The notes below the pieces were generated by a model. It was not told where the DNA came from, ran no database searches, and was given only the letters and a program-made list of their open reading frames with translations. Position numbers and translations under genes: made by a program. Of a stretch of DNA of 64,000 nucleotides, positions 40,080 through 52,100 are shown piece after piece. Every line of letters begins with the position of its first letter. Positions within the stretch are counted from its first letter, which is position 1. The DNA is from Vibrio pomeroyi (lineage in GTDB: Bacteria > Pseudomonadota > Gammaproteobacteria > Enterobacterales > Vibrionaceae): the NCBI GenBank assembly GCA_041879425.1, contig CP090854.1:372001-436000 (forward strand). The letters are read 5' to 3'.

Positions 40080-40625
40080 ATGACGATAACTTATCAGGAC
40101 GTTCTGGATTTTTGGTTTGATGAATTGACCCCAAAGGACTGGTTTACTGGCGGTGAACACATTGATGCTTTGATTAACGATCGATTCTCAGATTTACATC
40201 AAGCTGCGATTCAAGGAGAGCTGTTTGAATGGCGTCAAAATGCACAAGGGCGTTTAGCTGAGATTATTGTGCTGGACCAGTTTTCGAGAAATATTAGCAG
40301 AAACAGCCCTGCTGCATTTTCGGCTGATCCTATGGCCTTAGCATTAGCTCAAGAAGCGGTAGCGGGTGGTTTTGATCACCAACTTAACGAGCAACAAAAA
40401 AGCTTCCTATATATGCCTTATATGCACAGTGAGTCTCTGTTGATTCATGAGCAAGCCGTTGAGCTTTTTTCTCAAACCGGACTAGAGAACAATTTGGATT
40501 TTGAGTTTAAGCACAAGGTTATCATTGAGCGTTTTGGTCGTTATCCGCACCGTAATGATGTGTTGGAACGAACTTCGACGCCTGAAGAAATAGAATTCTT
40601 GCAACAACCGGGCTCAAGTTTTTAA
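40080..40625 (+). CDS. DUF924 family protein
   Basis: A 181-residue helical protein that begins TITYQDVLDFWFDELTPKDWFTGG. It contains GRLAEIIVLDQFSRNISR and HSESLLIHEQAVELF, the hallmark text of DUF924 (TPR-like fold). Members are widespread in proteobacteria; no biochemical role is established. I use the ATG at 40080, with AAAGGA 7 nt upstream. An earlier codon at 40047 lies inside the djlA terminator stem. Confidence 0.88.
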   Translation: MTITYQDVLDFWFDELTPKDWFTGGEHIDALINDRFSDLHQAAIQGELFEWRQNAQGRLAEIIVLDQFSRNISRNSPAAFSADPMALALAQEAVAGGFDHQLNEQQKSFLYMPYMHSESLLIHEQAVELFSQTGLENNLDFEFKHKVIIERFGRYPHRNDVLERTSTPEEIEFLQQPGSSF

Positions 40626-40648
40626 TTGTAGAAATACGGTCCAATAAA

Positions 40649-40695
40649 TAAAAAAGAGGCGAGTGGTTAATAAATAAACCACCCGCCTCTTTTTT
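40649..40695. terminator. Bidirectional terminator, DUF924 / DUF547
   Basis: AAAAAAGAGGCG-A-GTGGTT pairs with AACCAC-C-CGCCTCTTTTTT: 18 bp with one mismatch, between convergent genes. Confidence 0.92.
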
Positions 40696-40724
40696 CGTTT
40701 TAGTTGTGTCCTTAGCGACTGAAA

Positions 40725-41507
40725 CTAGTTTGCTTGGTTGAGTGACCAATCGTACTCATAGCTGATTTTGTTAGTATTCGTTACTGGCTTAGCTCGATAT
40801 TGGTCTAGGTGTTGAATAAGCTGCTTCTGGTCACCAAAATCGACAGCAAACCACTCATAAATCGATGATAGTCGGAGCTTATTACCTTCAACCAACACAC
40901 CTTTATCGCTATTCACAAACTCAGAGGCGGCTTGTTCTAGTAGAGTCTCGGTGTTGTCAGCCGTAAAGGCTTGAAGTTGTAGGTTAGGGCAACCTAAACT
41001 CGCACAGTTTACTGCGTAGTGTGTGCGTGGGTCTTGCCAAATAGGTCTTAAGATTCGATGTTCAATATCATTGAGTGTCAGTGATTTATCGTTGACCACA
41101 ACCACATCATCTCCCCATGGCCCAAAGCTAAATAGGCCACTTAGCTTGGTAATTGATTTTATTGGGTAGGCATCAAGAATCAAATCGACAGTCACGGCGT
41201 TATATAAGTTAACCCAATAGGCATACTGCTCTGCTTTTGAATAATCGAGTGGGTTTATCTGTTCTAACTGCTTAATGTATTGCTTCAGTTTTGATTTATC
41301 TGTCGCGGTCACCGCTTGGTAACGAACTAACGTATTTTGTCCTTGTTTAACCAAGTAGCTATCAAGGAATTGCTGCCAGCTTTGATGAGAAACTTGTTCT
41401 GAATTGGTCTCATTACTTTGATTCCAGTATGGCCACAGTTCAGATTTAGGCGCCGACCAAGCTAAGGTAGAAAAAAGTAGGCTGATAATAACGAGTAGTT
41501 GTTTCAT
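40725..41507 (-). CDS. DUF547 domain-containing secreted protein
   Basis: A 260-residue protein with a signal peptide (about residues 1-18, LLVIISLLFSTLAWSAP). It has the DUF547 core: YAYWVNLYNAVTVDLILDAYP, LNDIEHRILRP and HYAVNCASLGCPNLQ. The fold resembles cysteine-protease-like domains; the conserved Asn-Cys-Gly residues are present, but no activity is established. It is probably periplasmic. It lies alone between two terminators, downstream of the leu operon on the same strand. Confidence 0.88.
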   Translation of the reverse strand: MKQLLVIISLLFSTLAWSAPKSELWPYWNQSNETNSEQVSHQSWQQFLDSYLVKQGQNTLVRYQAVTATDKSKLKQYIKQLEQINPLDYSKAEQYAYWVNLYNAVTVDLILDAYPIKSITKLSGLFSFGPWGDDVVVVNDKSLTLNDIEHRILRPIWQDPRTHYAVNCASLGCPNLQLQAFTADNTETLLEQAASEFVNSDKGVLVEGNKLRLSSIYEWFAVDFGDQKQLIQHLDQYRAKPVTNTNKISYEYDWSLNQAN

Positions 41508-41648
41508 GGCATTCTCCTGATGACTGACTACTAAGACCTTATGCTTTGCGATTTTCTTTCATGGCTCTTCAGTTAAATAGCGGAACTGATCTAAATAAAG
41601 GGCTGAACTTAATAAGCACATTAAGTTAAGCAAAAAGTTCAGCCAAAT

Positions 41649-41677
41649 AAAAAAGGTTGGCATTGAGCCAACCTTTT
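41649..41677 (-). terminator. leuABCD operon terminator
   Basis: On the minus strand: GAAAAGGTTGGC, 5-nt loop, GCCAACCTTTTTT. It lies 36 nt after the leuD stop. Confidence 0.9.
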
Positions 41678-41712
41678 CAATTTTGAAACTGCTTTTTCTA
41701 TTCCAAGGCTTC

Positions 41713-42315
41713 TTATTTTAGGAAGCTTGGAATCTTCTCTTCATATGCAGAAATCTTATCAGCGTGTTGAAGTGTTAGGCCGATATTATCTAAACCGTTC
41801 AGTAAGCAATGACGACGGAACTCATCAATTTCAAATGAGTACTGTTTGCCATTTGCGCTCACTTTCATTGCTTCTAGATCAACGGTAACTTCAGCACCTT
41901 CATTTGCTTCGACGAATTGGAAGATTTCATCCACTTCTTGCTCAGTCAACCGAACTGGCACCATTTGGTTATTGATCGAGTTACCGTAGAAGATGTCTGC
42001 AAAGCTTGGCGCAATCATCACTTGGATACCGTAATCGGCAAGAGCCCAAGGTGCGTGTTCACGAGATGAACCACAACCGAAGTTCTCACGAGCCAGTAGA
42101 ATAGAAGCGCCTTGGTAGCGAGCTTCGTTCATCACAAACTCAGGATTTGGTTGTTGGCCAGCGTCGTCTAGGAAGCGCCAGTCGTGGAACAAGTGCTTAC
42201 CAAAACCAATGCGGTTCACTTTTTGTAGGAACTGCTTTGGAATGATCGCATCAGTATCGATGTTGGCCGTATCTAGAGGAACGACTAATCCGGTGTGTTG
42301 TTGAAAACCTGACAT
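41713..42315 (-). CDS. leuD: 3-isopropylmalate dehydratase small subunit
   Basis: A 200-residue swivel-domain subunit of isopropylmalate isomerase, which works with LeuC in leucine synthesis. Conserved text: [24 protein letters not shown] and [16 protein letters not shown]. It is the last gene of leuABCD, 14 nt after leuC. Confidence 0.98.
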   Translation of the reverse strand: MSGFQQHTGLVVPLDTANIDTDAIIPKQFLQKVNRIGFGKHLFHDWRFLDDAGQQPNPEFVMNEARYQGASILLARENFGCGSSREHAPWALADYGIQVMIAPSFADIFYGNSINNQMVPVRLTEQEVDEIFQFVEANEGAEVTVDLEAMKVSANGKQYSFEIDEFRRHCLLNGLDNIGLTLQHADKISAYEEKIPSFLK

Positions 42316-42329
42316 GTTAAATCCTCTAA

Positions 42330-43742
42330 TTAAAGTTCACGAATATCGACAAAGTGGCCAGCGATCGCTGCTGCTGCAGCCATTGCAGGGCTAACTAGGT
42401 GCGTACGACCATCACGGCCTTGGCGGCCTTCAAAGTTACGGTTTGATGTAGAAGCGCAGCGTTCTTGTGGACCAAGACGGTCGTTGTTCATTGCAAGACA
42501 CATAGAGCAACCCGGTAGGCGCCACTCAAAACCGGCTTCTTTGAAGATAACATCTAAGCCTTCAGCTTCTGCTTGAGCTTTTACTTGCTCAGAACCCGGA
42601 ACAATAAGCGCTTGCACATGTTTTGCAACTTGGCGACCTTTCGCTACCGCTGCTGCTGCACGCATGTCTTCAATACGTGAGTTAGTACAAGAACCCACAA
42701 ACACTTTATCGACGTTGTATTCAGATAGAGATTTACCTGCTTCAAGGCCCATGTAAGCCAGCGCTTTTTCTGCTGATGCTTTTTCAACAGGGTCTGCGAA
42801 GCTTTCTGGTGCTGGGATTGGCGTGTCTACCGAGATAACCTGACCTGGGTTTGTGCCCCAAGTTACTTGTGGTTTGATGTCTGCCGCTTCTAGTGTAACA
42901 ACCGCATCGAATTCTGCATCAGCATCGGTTTTTAGCGTATCCCAGTATTGGATTGCTGCTTCTAAGTCTTCGTCTTGTGGAGAGAACTTACGACCTTTGA
43001 TGTACTCGTATGTAGTTGCATCTGGAGCAATTAGGCCGGCTTTAGCGCCAAGCTCGATAGCCATGTTACATACCGTCATACGACCTTCCATCGTAAGGTC
43101 AGTAATCGCTTCACCACAGAATTCCACAACGTAGCCAGTACCGCCAGCAGCTGTTGTTTTACCGATGATCGCTAGCACGATATCTTTTGCAGTGATGCCT
43201 GGTGCTACCTTGCCTTTTACTTCGATCTTCATCGTTTTAGCGCGAGCTTGTTTTAGCGTTTGAGTTGCTAGAACGTGCTCAACTTCTGAAGTACCGATAC
43301 CGAATGCAAGAGAACCAAATGCACCGTGCGTCGCAGTGTGTGAGTCACCACATACGATGGTCATGCCTGGCAGGGTAATGCCTAGCTCAGGGCCCATTAC
43401 GTGCACAATACCTTGGTATTTGTGGTTTAGGTCGTAAAGCGTTACACCAAACTCTTCACAGTTCTTCGATAGCGTTTCCATTTGGATACGAGCCATCTCA
43501 CCAGAAGCGTTAATGTCTTTAGTTTGGGTTGATACGTTGTGATCCATGGTCGCGAATGTCTTGCCAACTTGGCGAACTTTACGGCCTTTTTCACGTAAAC
43601 CATCAAAGGCTTGAGGTGACGTTACTTCGTGGACTAGGTGACGGTCGATATAAAGAATCGGGTTTTCGCCTTCCGCTGCTACTGCAACGTGTGCGTCGTA
43701 AACTTTTTCGTATAAGGTTTTGGCTTGCTGGTTTGTCGACAT
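42330..43742 (-). CDS. leuC: 3-isopropylmalate dehydratase large subunit
   Basis: A 470-residue aconitase-family subunit that holds the [4Fe-4S] cluster. Cluster cysteines appear in [12 protein letters not shown] and [10 protein letters not shown]; active-site text includes [13 protein letters not shown]. It catalyses interconversion of 2- and 3-isopropylmalate with LeuD. It lies 117 nt after leuB. Confidence 0.98.
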   Translation of the reverse strand: MSTNQQAKTLYEKVYDAHVAVAAEGENPILYIDRHLVHEVTSPQAFDGLREKGRKVRQVGKTFATMDHNVSTQTKDINASGEMARIQMETLSKNCEEFGVTLYDLNHKYQGIVHVMGPELGITLPGMTIVCGDSHTATHGAFGSLAFGIGTSEVEHVLATQTLKQARAKTMKIEVKGKVAPGITAKDIVLAIIGKTTAAGGTGYVVEFCGEAITDLTMEGRMTVCNMAIELGAKAGLIAPDATTYEYIKGRKFSPQDEDLEAAIQYWDTLKTDADAEFDAVVTLEAADIKPQVTWGTNPGQVISVDTPIPAPESFADPVEKASAEKALAYMGLEAGKSLSEYNVDKVFVGSCTNSRIEDMRAAAAVAKGRQVAKHVQALIVPGSEQVKAQAEAEGLDVIFKEAGFEWRLPGCSMCLAMNNDRLGPQERCASTSNRNFEGRQGRDGRTHLVSPAMAAAAAIAGHFVDIREL

Positions 43743-43859
43743 AGCTTTTCTTCCTTGGGAGCATCAGTCCCAGTGTTTGTTTCGAGCCAAGTCATGCAAT
43801 TTTGCAGACTTGGCTTGATATTATTCTTATGTACTTGCTTCTATTTCCGAGCGATTAGC

Positions 43860-44960
<1,101 letters not shown>

Positions 44961-45049
44961 TTAATTCTTTGTTACTGAGCTATTTGGCTCGTTATAAATT
45001 TTGTCCCTAAAGCCAATAACATTGGCTCTAGGGCTCTGTTATTGGGTAC

Positions 45050-46597
45050 TTAAACTGTCGCGATTTTTTGCTGTTTCATTTCAGCAATGGTGTCTGCGCG
45101 TTGAATGCTATTGATAACGTGCAGTAGCGCTTGACCAGAAGCTTCAACGATATCGGTTGAAACACCTGTACCGTGGTACTTGCGACCTTTGTAGTTGGCA
45201 ATGATGTCCGCTTGGCCTAAGCCATCTTCGCCTTCACCTTTCGCGGTTAGGTCGAACTTATCTAGTACGATTTCGTAGCCAGTTAAGCGGTAGATACATT
45301 GGTATAGCGCATCAACAGGACCGTTACCGACCGCGGCTTCGCACTTCTCTTCATCACCACATTGCAGCTTGATACTGGTCGTAGACATAACACTACCAGA
45401 TTGTACGCTTAGGTAGTTAAGTTTATAGAAGTCATCTTCGTCACGTAGATTTGCGAAGTGCATTAATGCTTCTAAGTCGTAATCGAACACTTGGCCTTTA
45501 CGGTCAGCAAGCTTCAAGAAATCTTCGTACAATGAATCTAGGTTGTACTCATTGTCTTTATAACCCATTGCGTCCATGTGGCTCTTAACAGCAGCTCGGC
45601 CACTACGACTTGTTAGGTTCAACGCCTTGTTTTTCAAGCCAATAGATTCAGGAGTCATGATCTCGTAAGTGTTCTTGTTCTTTAGCATGCCATCTTGGTG
45701 AATACCTGAAGAGTGGCTGAATGCGTTCGCACCGACGATAGCTTTGTTGTCTTGGATTGGCATGTGGCAAAGTTGGCTAACCAACTTACTGGTACGGTGA
45801 ATCTCTTGATGATTCAAACCAGTATGAACACCTAATAACTCTTGGCGAGTTTTGATGATCATCGCGATTTCTTCTAAAGAACAGTTACCTGCGCGCTCAC
45901 CGATACCGTTAATAGTACCTTCAACTTGACGAGCTCCGGCTTGGACTGCTGCAATTGAGTTAGCAACCGACATACCCAAGTCATCGTGACAGTGAACAGA
46001 GATGATTGCTTGGTCGATGTTTGGCACGCGATCAAATAGCGTTTTGATAATACCGCCAAACTCGTTAGGCACTGTGTAGCCCACTGTGTCTGGGATGTTG
46101 ATTGTTTTTGCGCCTGCGTTGATCGCTGCTTCAACCATACGACATAGGTTGTCGATAGGCGTACGGCCTGCATCTTCACAAGAGAACTCAACATCGTCTG
46201 TGTAGTTACGAGCGTGTTTAACCGCTTTTACTGCCATCTCGACAACATCGTCGTAGCTACGGCGCAATTTATCTTGAACGTGAACCGTTGATGTAGAAAT
46301 GAAGGTGTGAATACGGAACTGCTCAGCGACTTTTAACGCTTCTGCAGCGGCGTCGATATCTTTTGCTACCGCACGAGAAAGCGCACAGATTCGGCTGTCT
46401 TTAATATTCTTAGCGATGGTTTGTACTGATTCAAAATCGCCTGGTGATGACACCGGAAAACCCGCTTCAATAACATCTACACCCAGTCGTTCAAGTGCAT
46501 AAGCGATCTGTAATTTCTCTTTTACCGTTAAGCTTGCAGCCAACGCTTGCTCGCCATCACGTAAGGTCGTGTCAAAAATTATCACTTGATCGTTCAT
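45050..46597 (-). CDS. leuA: 2-isopropylmalate synthase
   Basis: A 515-residue enzyme for the first committed step of leucine synthesis (acetyl-CoA plus 2-oxoisovalerate). The HMGL-like catalytic domain opens with [16 protein letters not shown] and contains [13 protein letters not shown] (metal histidines) and [15 protein letters not shown]. The C-terminal regulatory domain binds leucine for feedback inhibition. AAGGAAGCACCC precedes the ATG. It is preceded by the leuL attenuator. Confidence 0.98.
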   Translation of the reverse strand: MNDQVIIFDTTLRDGEQALAASLTVKEKLQIAYALERLGVDVIEAGFPVSSPGDFESVQTIAKNIKDSRICALSRAVAKDIDAAAEALKVAEQFRIHTFISTSTVHVQDKLRRSYDDVVEMAVKAVKHARNYTDDVEFSCEDAGRTPIDNLCRMVEAAINAGAKTINIPDTVGYTVPNEFGGIIKTLFDRVPNIDQAIISVHCHDDLGMSVANSIAAVQAGARQVEGTINGIGERAGNCSLEEIAMIIKTRQELLGVHTGLNHQEIHRTSKLVSQLCHMPIQDNKAIVGANAFSHSSGIHQDGMLKNKNTYEIMTPESIGLKNKALNLTSRSGRAAVKSHMDAMGYKDNEYNLDSLYEDFLKLADRKGQVFDYDLEALMHFANLRDEDDFYKLNYLSVQSGSVMSTTSIKLQCGDEEKCEAAVGNGPVDALYQCIYRLTGYEIVLDKFDLTAKGEGEDGLGQADIIANYKGRKYHGTGVSTDIVEASGQALLHVINSIQRADTIAEMKQQKIATV

Positions 46598-46680
46598 GGG
46601 TGCTTCCTTATATCGATAATGAATCGATTGCTATCCAAATTATTATTAAGAATGATGTTCTTTTAAAAGTGCCAGTTACA

Positions 46681-46706
46681 AAAAAACCCGCTCAGCGCGG
46701 GTTTTA
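46681..46706 (-). terminator. leu operon attenuator
   Basis: On the minus strand: ACCCGC-GCTGA-GCGGGT followed by T7, about 85 nt upstream of leuA. The 5' arm, ACCCGCGC (46695-46702), is also perfectly complementary to GCGCGGGT in the end of leuL (46736-46743), so an antiterminator can form instead. Confidence 0.85.
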
Positions 46707-46733
46707 ATATTTGTGTAGTTCTTGACCCACAAC

Positions 46734-46796
46734 TTACCCGCGCGATTGGTTCACGATAAGGAGAAGTTTCAGCAGTCGAGAAGAAGAAAAAATCAT
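46734..46796 (-). CDS. leuL: leu operon leader peptide
   Basis: A 20-codon frame that begins MIFSSSRLLKLLLIVNQ and ends SRG-stop. Five of the seven codons from Arg-7 to Leu-13 are leucine codons (RLLKLLL), followed by Ile and Val. The peptide lies between a promoter and an intrinsic terminator ahead of leuA. Its last codons contain the antiterminator strand GCGCGGGT. By the usual attenuation model, a ribosome stalled at the Leu codons leaves that strand free to pair with the terminator arm, and leuA is transcribed; a ribosome reaching the stop codon covers it and the terminator forms. The Shine-Dalgarno is weak (GGATATTTG). Confidence 0.8.
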   Translation of the reverse strand: MIFSSSRLLKLLLIVNQSRG

Positions 46797-46830
46797 TACA
46801 CAAATATCCGTAAATAAACTGTTAACACCA

Positions 46831-46859
46831 TATTTACCGCAATTTATTCTGAGCGTCAA
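46831..46859 (-). promoter_or_regulatory. leuLp: leu operon promoter
   Basis: On the minus strand: TTGACG (46859-46854), 17-nt spacer, TAAATA (46836-46831). The -35 is good and the -10 weak. The start would be near 46824, about 28 nt before leuL. Confidence 0.55.
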
Positions 46860-47065
46860 ACAAGAAAATCCAATATCAGCGTGCTTTGGCGGTGTTTTTG
46901 TTTGGTTTGTGCTGCTTGTGTGTTTTTTGTTGGTGTTATCAGCTGATTGAGTGTTTTGTACTGGGCGGTTAGTTTATCGTTTGGCTGATGTGTAGGTTAA
47001 AACTTTGTAGTAAATCTTTTTGATGGAACGATTCACCAATAAAATTAAAAGGGCGGCTAAATTAA

Positions 47066-47081
47066 TTAATCATTTGATTAA
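47066..47081. promoter_or_regulatory. Distal TetR operator candidate
   Basis: TTAATC-ATTT-GATTAA, the same half-sites and spacer length as the proximal palindrome. The two centres are 63 bp apart. Confidence 0.6.
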
Positions 47082-47117
47082 ATAGTGAGTAATTAATCTT
47101 CTACAACCATGTCGATT

Positions 47118-47155
47118 TATCCCTATAATTAATCGTGTGATTAATTATAGGGATA
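47118..47155. promoter_or_regulatory. Proximal TetR operator, long palindrome
   Basis: Perfect 17-bp arms around GTGT. The core is TTAATC-GTGT-GATTAA (47129-47144). It ends 10 nt before the tetR ATG and its right arm includes the purine-rich AGGGATAGG that would serve as ribosome binding site, so it may also fold in the mRNA. Confidence 0.75.
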
Positions 47156-47165
47156 GGTCTAAGTG

Positions 47166-47825
47166 ATGGCAGCGCGTAAAGCAGGTCGACCTCAACAGAA
47201 TCTAGATGTACGGCAGTTACTCATTGAGCATGCTCGAGATCTGTTCGTGGTTCAACCGTATGACAAGGTATCGACTCGTTTAGTTGCTGAGCGAGCGGGT
47301 GTGAATATTGCGATGATTCGCTATTACTTTGGCAGTAAAGCCGGATTATTTGAGGCGATGCTGCGTGAAACATTACGCCCTATGCAATTACAAATGCAGA
47401 GACTTGTCGATGAAAGCAGCCATGAGAACTTTCTCGATCTAATGAGAACCTATTACAAAGAGATGGTGAAGGTACCGAAGTTTCCTCGCTTGATAGCCCA
47501 AGTGATGAAGATGCCGCCTTCAGAAGTGCAGAGAGAGTTGCTCGAGAAAGTCTTTCTTGATGTCGCCAAACCTGCCCAAGATGTCATTTTTGAAAAGCTA
47601 GTTGAACAAGGCGTTTTAAGAAAAGATATGGATCCCAGACTCTGCCGCGTGTCGTATATAAGCTTGATGGTGTTCCCGTTCATTGCACCGCCACCTTTGC
47701 TTGCTATCCATGGTATTGAACTCAATGAAGAATTTCTTAACCGACTTATCGAACACAACATTCAACTGATGACGGAAGGCTTTGTAAACGCCCCGAGCCC
47801 TTCACCTTTGCAGGAACCAAAATAA
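47166..47825 (+). CDS. TetR family repressor of an RND efflux operon
   Basis: A 219-residue regulator with an N-terminal helix-turn-helix (STRLVAERAGVNIAMIRYYFGSKAGLFEAML, about residues 36-66) and a helical ligand-binding C-terminal part. A basic AARKAGRPQQ leader precedes it. It is the first gene of an operon with an RND adaptor and pump (TAATG overlap with the adaptor), and long palindromes lie just upstream. Local autoregulated repression, relieved by a pump substrate, is the likely mode. I prefer the ATG at 47166 over the adjacent GTG at 47163. Confidence 0.9.
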   Translation: MAARKAGRPQQNLDVRQLLIEHARDLFVVQPYDKVSTRLVAERAGVNIAMIRYYFGSKAGLFEAMLRETLRPMQLQMQRLVDESSHENFLDLMRTYYKEMVKVPKFPRLIAQVMKMPPSEVQRELLEKVFLDVAKPAQDVIFEKLVEQGVLRKDMDPRLCRVSYISLMVFPFIAPPPLLAIHGIELNEEFLNRLIEHNIQLMTEGFVNAPSPSPLQEPK

Positions 47826-49159
47826 TGAAAATAAGTAAAAAGCTCCTCTTCTTTCCGGCTCTTGCCGTCGGTGTTATTAGTCTAGTGGCGGCGATTAATC
47901 TGAAGCCGGACTTACCGACTAAACCAGCGGGTGACAGAGCGCGTTTAGTTGAAACCGTGAGTCTAGAAAAACAGATGATCGCGCCATTAGCGGTTGGTTT
48001 TGGCAAAGTGGTACCAAAGGTTGAATGGAAAGCGATTGCTGAGGTGACAGGGCAGATCGTGTATCGTCATCCTGATCTAGAAAAGGGCCAAATTATTGCA
48101 GCGGGTACTGAGGTATTAAAGATCGATCCTTTGGATTACGAACTGAAGTTGGTGCAAGCGGAAGCGGATCTTAAATCAAGCCAGACCTCGCTCGCTAAAC
48201 TAAATCAAGAAGAAGACAACCTACAACAAACATTAAAGATCGAAAAAAATCGTTTAGTGATCAGTAACAAAGAGCTTCAACGTAAACAGGATCTTCGCAA
48301 GAAAGGGCTTACCTCTCAATCAGATGTCGATCTGCAACAACAAAGTGCACTTTCTCAACAGAAGTTGGTGTTAGATATACAGAATCAAATCGCTTTAATG
48401 CCGGATGAAAAGCGCGTGGCGCAAGCGGTGATTAAGGTCAATGTTTCTAAGGTCAAAGAGGCGCAGCGTTCTTTGGATAAAACGACCATCACTTTGCCTA
48501 GAGCTATGCGAATCGCTCAGGTAGATATTGAACAAAACCAAGTGGTTAATCTTCAGCAAGAGATGTTTATTGCTCATGGGATTAACGTTATGGAAGTTGA
48601 GGCACAACTCTCTATACACGATATGCAAACTTTAGCCTCAAGCTTTACTCAATTCCCTCGCGATGCCGCAGGCATACCTAATCCTTATCAAGCGCCGATT
48701 AAAGCGACGATCCAGATGAACAGTGGCAGCTTGAATCTGAGTTGGCCTGCGAAGGTAGCAAGAATCAGTGAAACCGTTGATGAAAACCAAGCCACAGCGG
48801 GGATCATTCTCGAAATCAATCAAGATTATTCAGCCCTAGAGCCAAGCAGTGCCACTCCCTTGGTGAATGGCATGTTCGTCAAAGCGGAGATTGAAGGCTT
48901 GGCGAGCCTAAGTTGGGTTGTACCTGAGCGTGCTCTGCATGGCGATAAGATTTACCTGATGGATGACAGCCAACGTTTGCAAGTAGTGAATGTTGAAGTG
49001 CTTTATCGCCGAGACAACCAAGTGGTGGTTAACGGTGAACTGCAAGCTGGAGACAAGCTGATTCTTAACGATGTTCTGCCTGCGATTGAAGGTATGTTAT
49101 TGAAAGAATTCGCTTCAAATGATGAGCTTTCCGCTGATACTGAGGAGAGCGCCTCATGA
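47825..49159 (+). CDS. RND efflux periplasmic adaptor subunit
   Basis: A 444-residue membrane-fusion protein of the HlyD/AcrA type. An N-terminal membrane segment covers about residues 6-23 (LLFFPALAVGVISLVAAINL) with no lipobox cysteine. The lipoyl half-motifs (VTGQIVYRHPDLEKGQIIAAG) flank a coiled-coil hairpin near 110-200 (LAKLNQEEDNLQQTLKIEKNRL). Beta-barrel and membrane-proximal domains follow. It bridges the pump to an outer-membrane channel. The start overlaps the tetR stop and the stop overlaps the pump start (ATGA). Confidence 0.92.
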   Translation: MKISKKLLFFPALAVGVISLVAAINLKPDLPTKPAGDRARLVETVSLEKQMIAPLAVGFGKVVPKVEWKAIAEVTGQIVYRHPDLEKGQIIAAGTEVLKIDPLDYELKLVQAEADLKSSQTSLAKLNQEEDNLQQTLKIEKNRLVISNKELQRKQDLRKKGLTSQSDVDLQQQSALSQQKLVLDIQNQIALMPDEKRVAQAVIKVNVSKVKEAQRSLDKTTITLPRAMRIAQVDIEQNQVVNLQQEMFIAHGINVMEVEAQLSIHDMQTLASSFTQFPRDAAGIPNPYQAPIKATIQMNSGSLNLSWPAKVARISETVDENQATAGIILEINQDYSALEPSSATPLVNGMFVKAEIEGLASLSWVVPERALHGDKIYLMDDSQRLQVVNVEVLYRRDNQVVVNGELQAGDKLILNDVLPAIEGMLLKEFASNDELSADTEESAS

Positions 49160-52100
49160 TCAAGTTCTTCTCTAGGCACCCAACCGCAGCCAACCTGCTG
49201 ATGCTTGGGTTGTTGATCATGGGTTTAGCTTCTTTATCCACCATCAAGCGTGAAACCTTTCCAGCCTACGATCCCCCTTACATTATGGCGGCGATTGTGT
49301 ACCCGGGCGCTTCACCACAAGAGGTAGAAGAGAGCTTGTGTGTGCGAATGGAAGACGCGGTCGATGGTTTAGCTAACATTGAAGAAACTCAATGTGAGGC
49401 GATAGAAGGCAGTGCTCGCTTAATCCTCAAATTGAATGAGAAAGCAGATATCGGTCGAATGCTGGTGGACGTACAAACTCAGATCAACTCGATCAATGAT
49501 TTCCCAACTGAGATTGAATCACCAGTCGTCCAAGAACTAGATTGGAATGAGCCGGTTGTGGATATTGCGATTACCGCAGAAACTTCATGGCCAGAACTTA
49601 AGGCATACGCGGAAGATCTAAAGCGTACTATGAAGCTTGATTACGACGTTTCATTGGTGGAGGTCAGCGGCTTCTCCGATCATCAATATCGCGTTGAGTT
49701 GGATACCCAAGCGATTCGCCAGCTCGGTCTGAGTGTCGGAGATATTGCCGATCAAATTGGTCGTCAAAACGTAAAACTGCCGAGTGGCAACGTAGAAACG
49801 CCAGACAAAAACTTCTTAATTCGTTTTGATGAAAGACGCATCACACCCGTTGAACTCGAAAGCATTGTGGTTGGGTCTGCGCCTAACGGTTCAGTGATCC
49901 GTTTACGAGATATTGCGAAGGTGACCGATCGCTTTGAACTTGATGAGCAAAAAGTGTTGTTTGATGGTAAGCCATCGGCACTATTAAAGATCAGTAAGAA
50001 CAAAGAAGATGATGCGCTACGAATCAAAGAGAACGTAACGCGATTCGTAGAAGATCAAAGTGCGATTGCTCCTGATGGCGTCACGCTGCAAATGACCAAC
50101 GATCTCTCTTCTGTACTGTGGGATCGCTTGACCATGATGGTGCGCAATGGCTGGCAAGGTATTGTGCTGGTGTTCGCAACCATGTGGCTCTTCTTCAGTC
50201 TACGCTACTCGTTTTGGGTGGCGGCAGGTCTACCAGTGGCCTTCCTTGGTGGCTTGTTTTTGATGGCCAATCTTGGATTATCGATCAACATCATGTCTCT
50301 AGTCGGCTTGTTGATGGCGATCGGTATTATGATGGATGACGCTATCGTGATCGCCGAATCGATCGCCTCCCATCTGGATCGGGGGCAAAATGTTGACGAT
50401 GCGGTGTACAACGGTGTTAAGAAGGTGCTCCCCGGAGTATTGTCTTCTTTCCTAACCACGGTGTGTATCTTTGGTAGTTTACTGTTCCTTGATGGTGAAA
50501 TGGGTGCGGTGCTTAAGGCGGTACCTCAAGTATTAATATTGGTGCTTTCTTTGAGCTTGATTGAAGCCTTCTTGATTCTGCCAAATCACTTATCTCATTC
50601 ATTACACAAAGAAAAAAATGACAAGCCAGCGCTGCGTTTCAAAGTCGTGCTGCTAGAGAAATTTGAGAACTTCCGTAATACCACCTTGATGAGCATGGTC
50701 GAGAAGGTAGTGACTTTCCGCTACGCCTTTACGGGCGGGGTGATCACCTTGTTGCTTCTATCTATCTCTTTGATTGCTGGTGGTGTTGTCAAATTCCAAC
50801 CGTTCCCAGAGCTAGATGGCGATATTGCCGAGGCTCGTGTCATTCTTCCTCCGGGGGCGTCACTGTCTCAAACCGAGCGAGTGGTCGATAAGATCGTCGC
50901 ATCTGCCGAGCGTTTGAACGTGCAGTGGAGCGAAGAGGTCGAAGAAGGCAACACCTTGGTTGAGCACATCACCAGCCAATTTAATGCCAACGCAGATGCC
51001 AATGAATCAGGCCCACATTTAGCAACTGTACGCTTAGACTTACGCGGAGCTGAGAGCCGTAACACGGTTATTGATGACTTTATTGATGCATGGCGAGAAG
51101 ACATCGGTGACTTGGCCGATCCTATCTCGTTAGTTTTCAAGCAACCGACTATGGGGCCGGGCGGTCGTGCGATTGAGATTCGTGCTAAACATGATGACCT
51201 AAGTGCATTGAAATCTGCTTCTTTGGATATTCAAGAATACCTTAATCAGTTTGATGGCGTGCATGGCGTGCTGGATGACATGCGCATGGGTAAAGAAGAG
51301 ATCTTGGTGAAGCTGCGTCCAGGCGCTGAAACCTACAACGTGAATGGGCAGATGATTGCTTCCCAATTGCGTGCGGCTTTCTTTGGTCAGACAGCGGATG
51401 AGATTCAAATCGGTGTTGAGAATATCTCTATTGAAGTTCGTCTTGATAAAGAACAAGCGGGTGATTTACAGCAACTGGCTAACTTCCCAATCATTACCGC
51501 AGATGGCAGTCAGATTCCATTAGCTACATTGGCAACGTTAGATTTTCAACGTAACTATGTGCGAATCCAGCGTATTGATGGGCTGAGAACCATCAGTATC
51601 TTCGGTGACATAGATAATAAGAAGGCGAGCTCTTCCGCGATTTTGGCTCAGTTCCAAAAAGAAGAAGCGGCTAAGCTGATTCAAAAATACCCGGGCTTAC
51701 GTTTTGATTTCGAAGGCGAAGCCAAAGATGCGGCTAAGACTGGAGCCTCGATGGGCAAAGGTTTCTTATTGGGCTTATTCGGTGTGTTTGCGATTCTTAG
51801 TTATCAATTCCGAAGCTACTTGGAACCTGTGGTCGTGATGTTGGCAATTCCATTGGCGTTCATTGGTGTCGTTGTTGGTCACTGGTTGTTAGGTCACGCA
51901 CTGAGTATGCCAAGCATGATGGGCTTTGTGTCGCTCGCTGGGATCGTGGTCAATGATTCGATTTTGTTGGTGCAATACATTCGCCACCATGTCGATGAAG
52001 GGGATAGCGTGCATGACTCAGTTGTTAAGGCGAGTCGTGAGCGTTTCCGTGCGGTATTTTTAACGTCAATGACCACCGCTGCAGGTCTACTGCCGCTATT

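Larger units (their letters stand above)
46797..47165. other. leuL-tetR divergent intergenic region
   Basis: 369 nt. The leuL side holds the leu promoter; the tetR side holds two palindromic operators. Between about 46870 and 47040 there is GT-rich DNA with no gene or motif that I can name. Confidence 0.5.
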
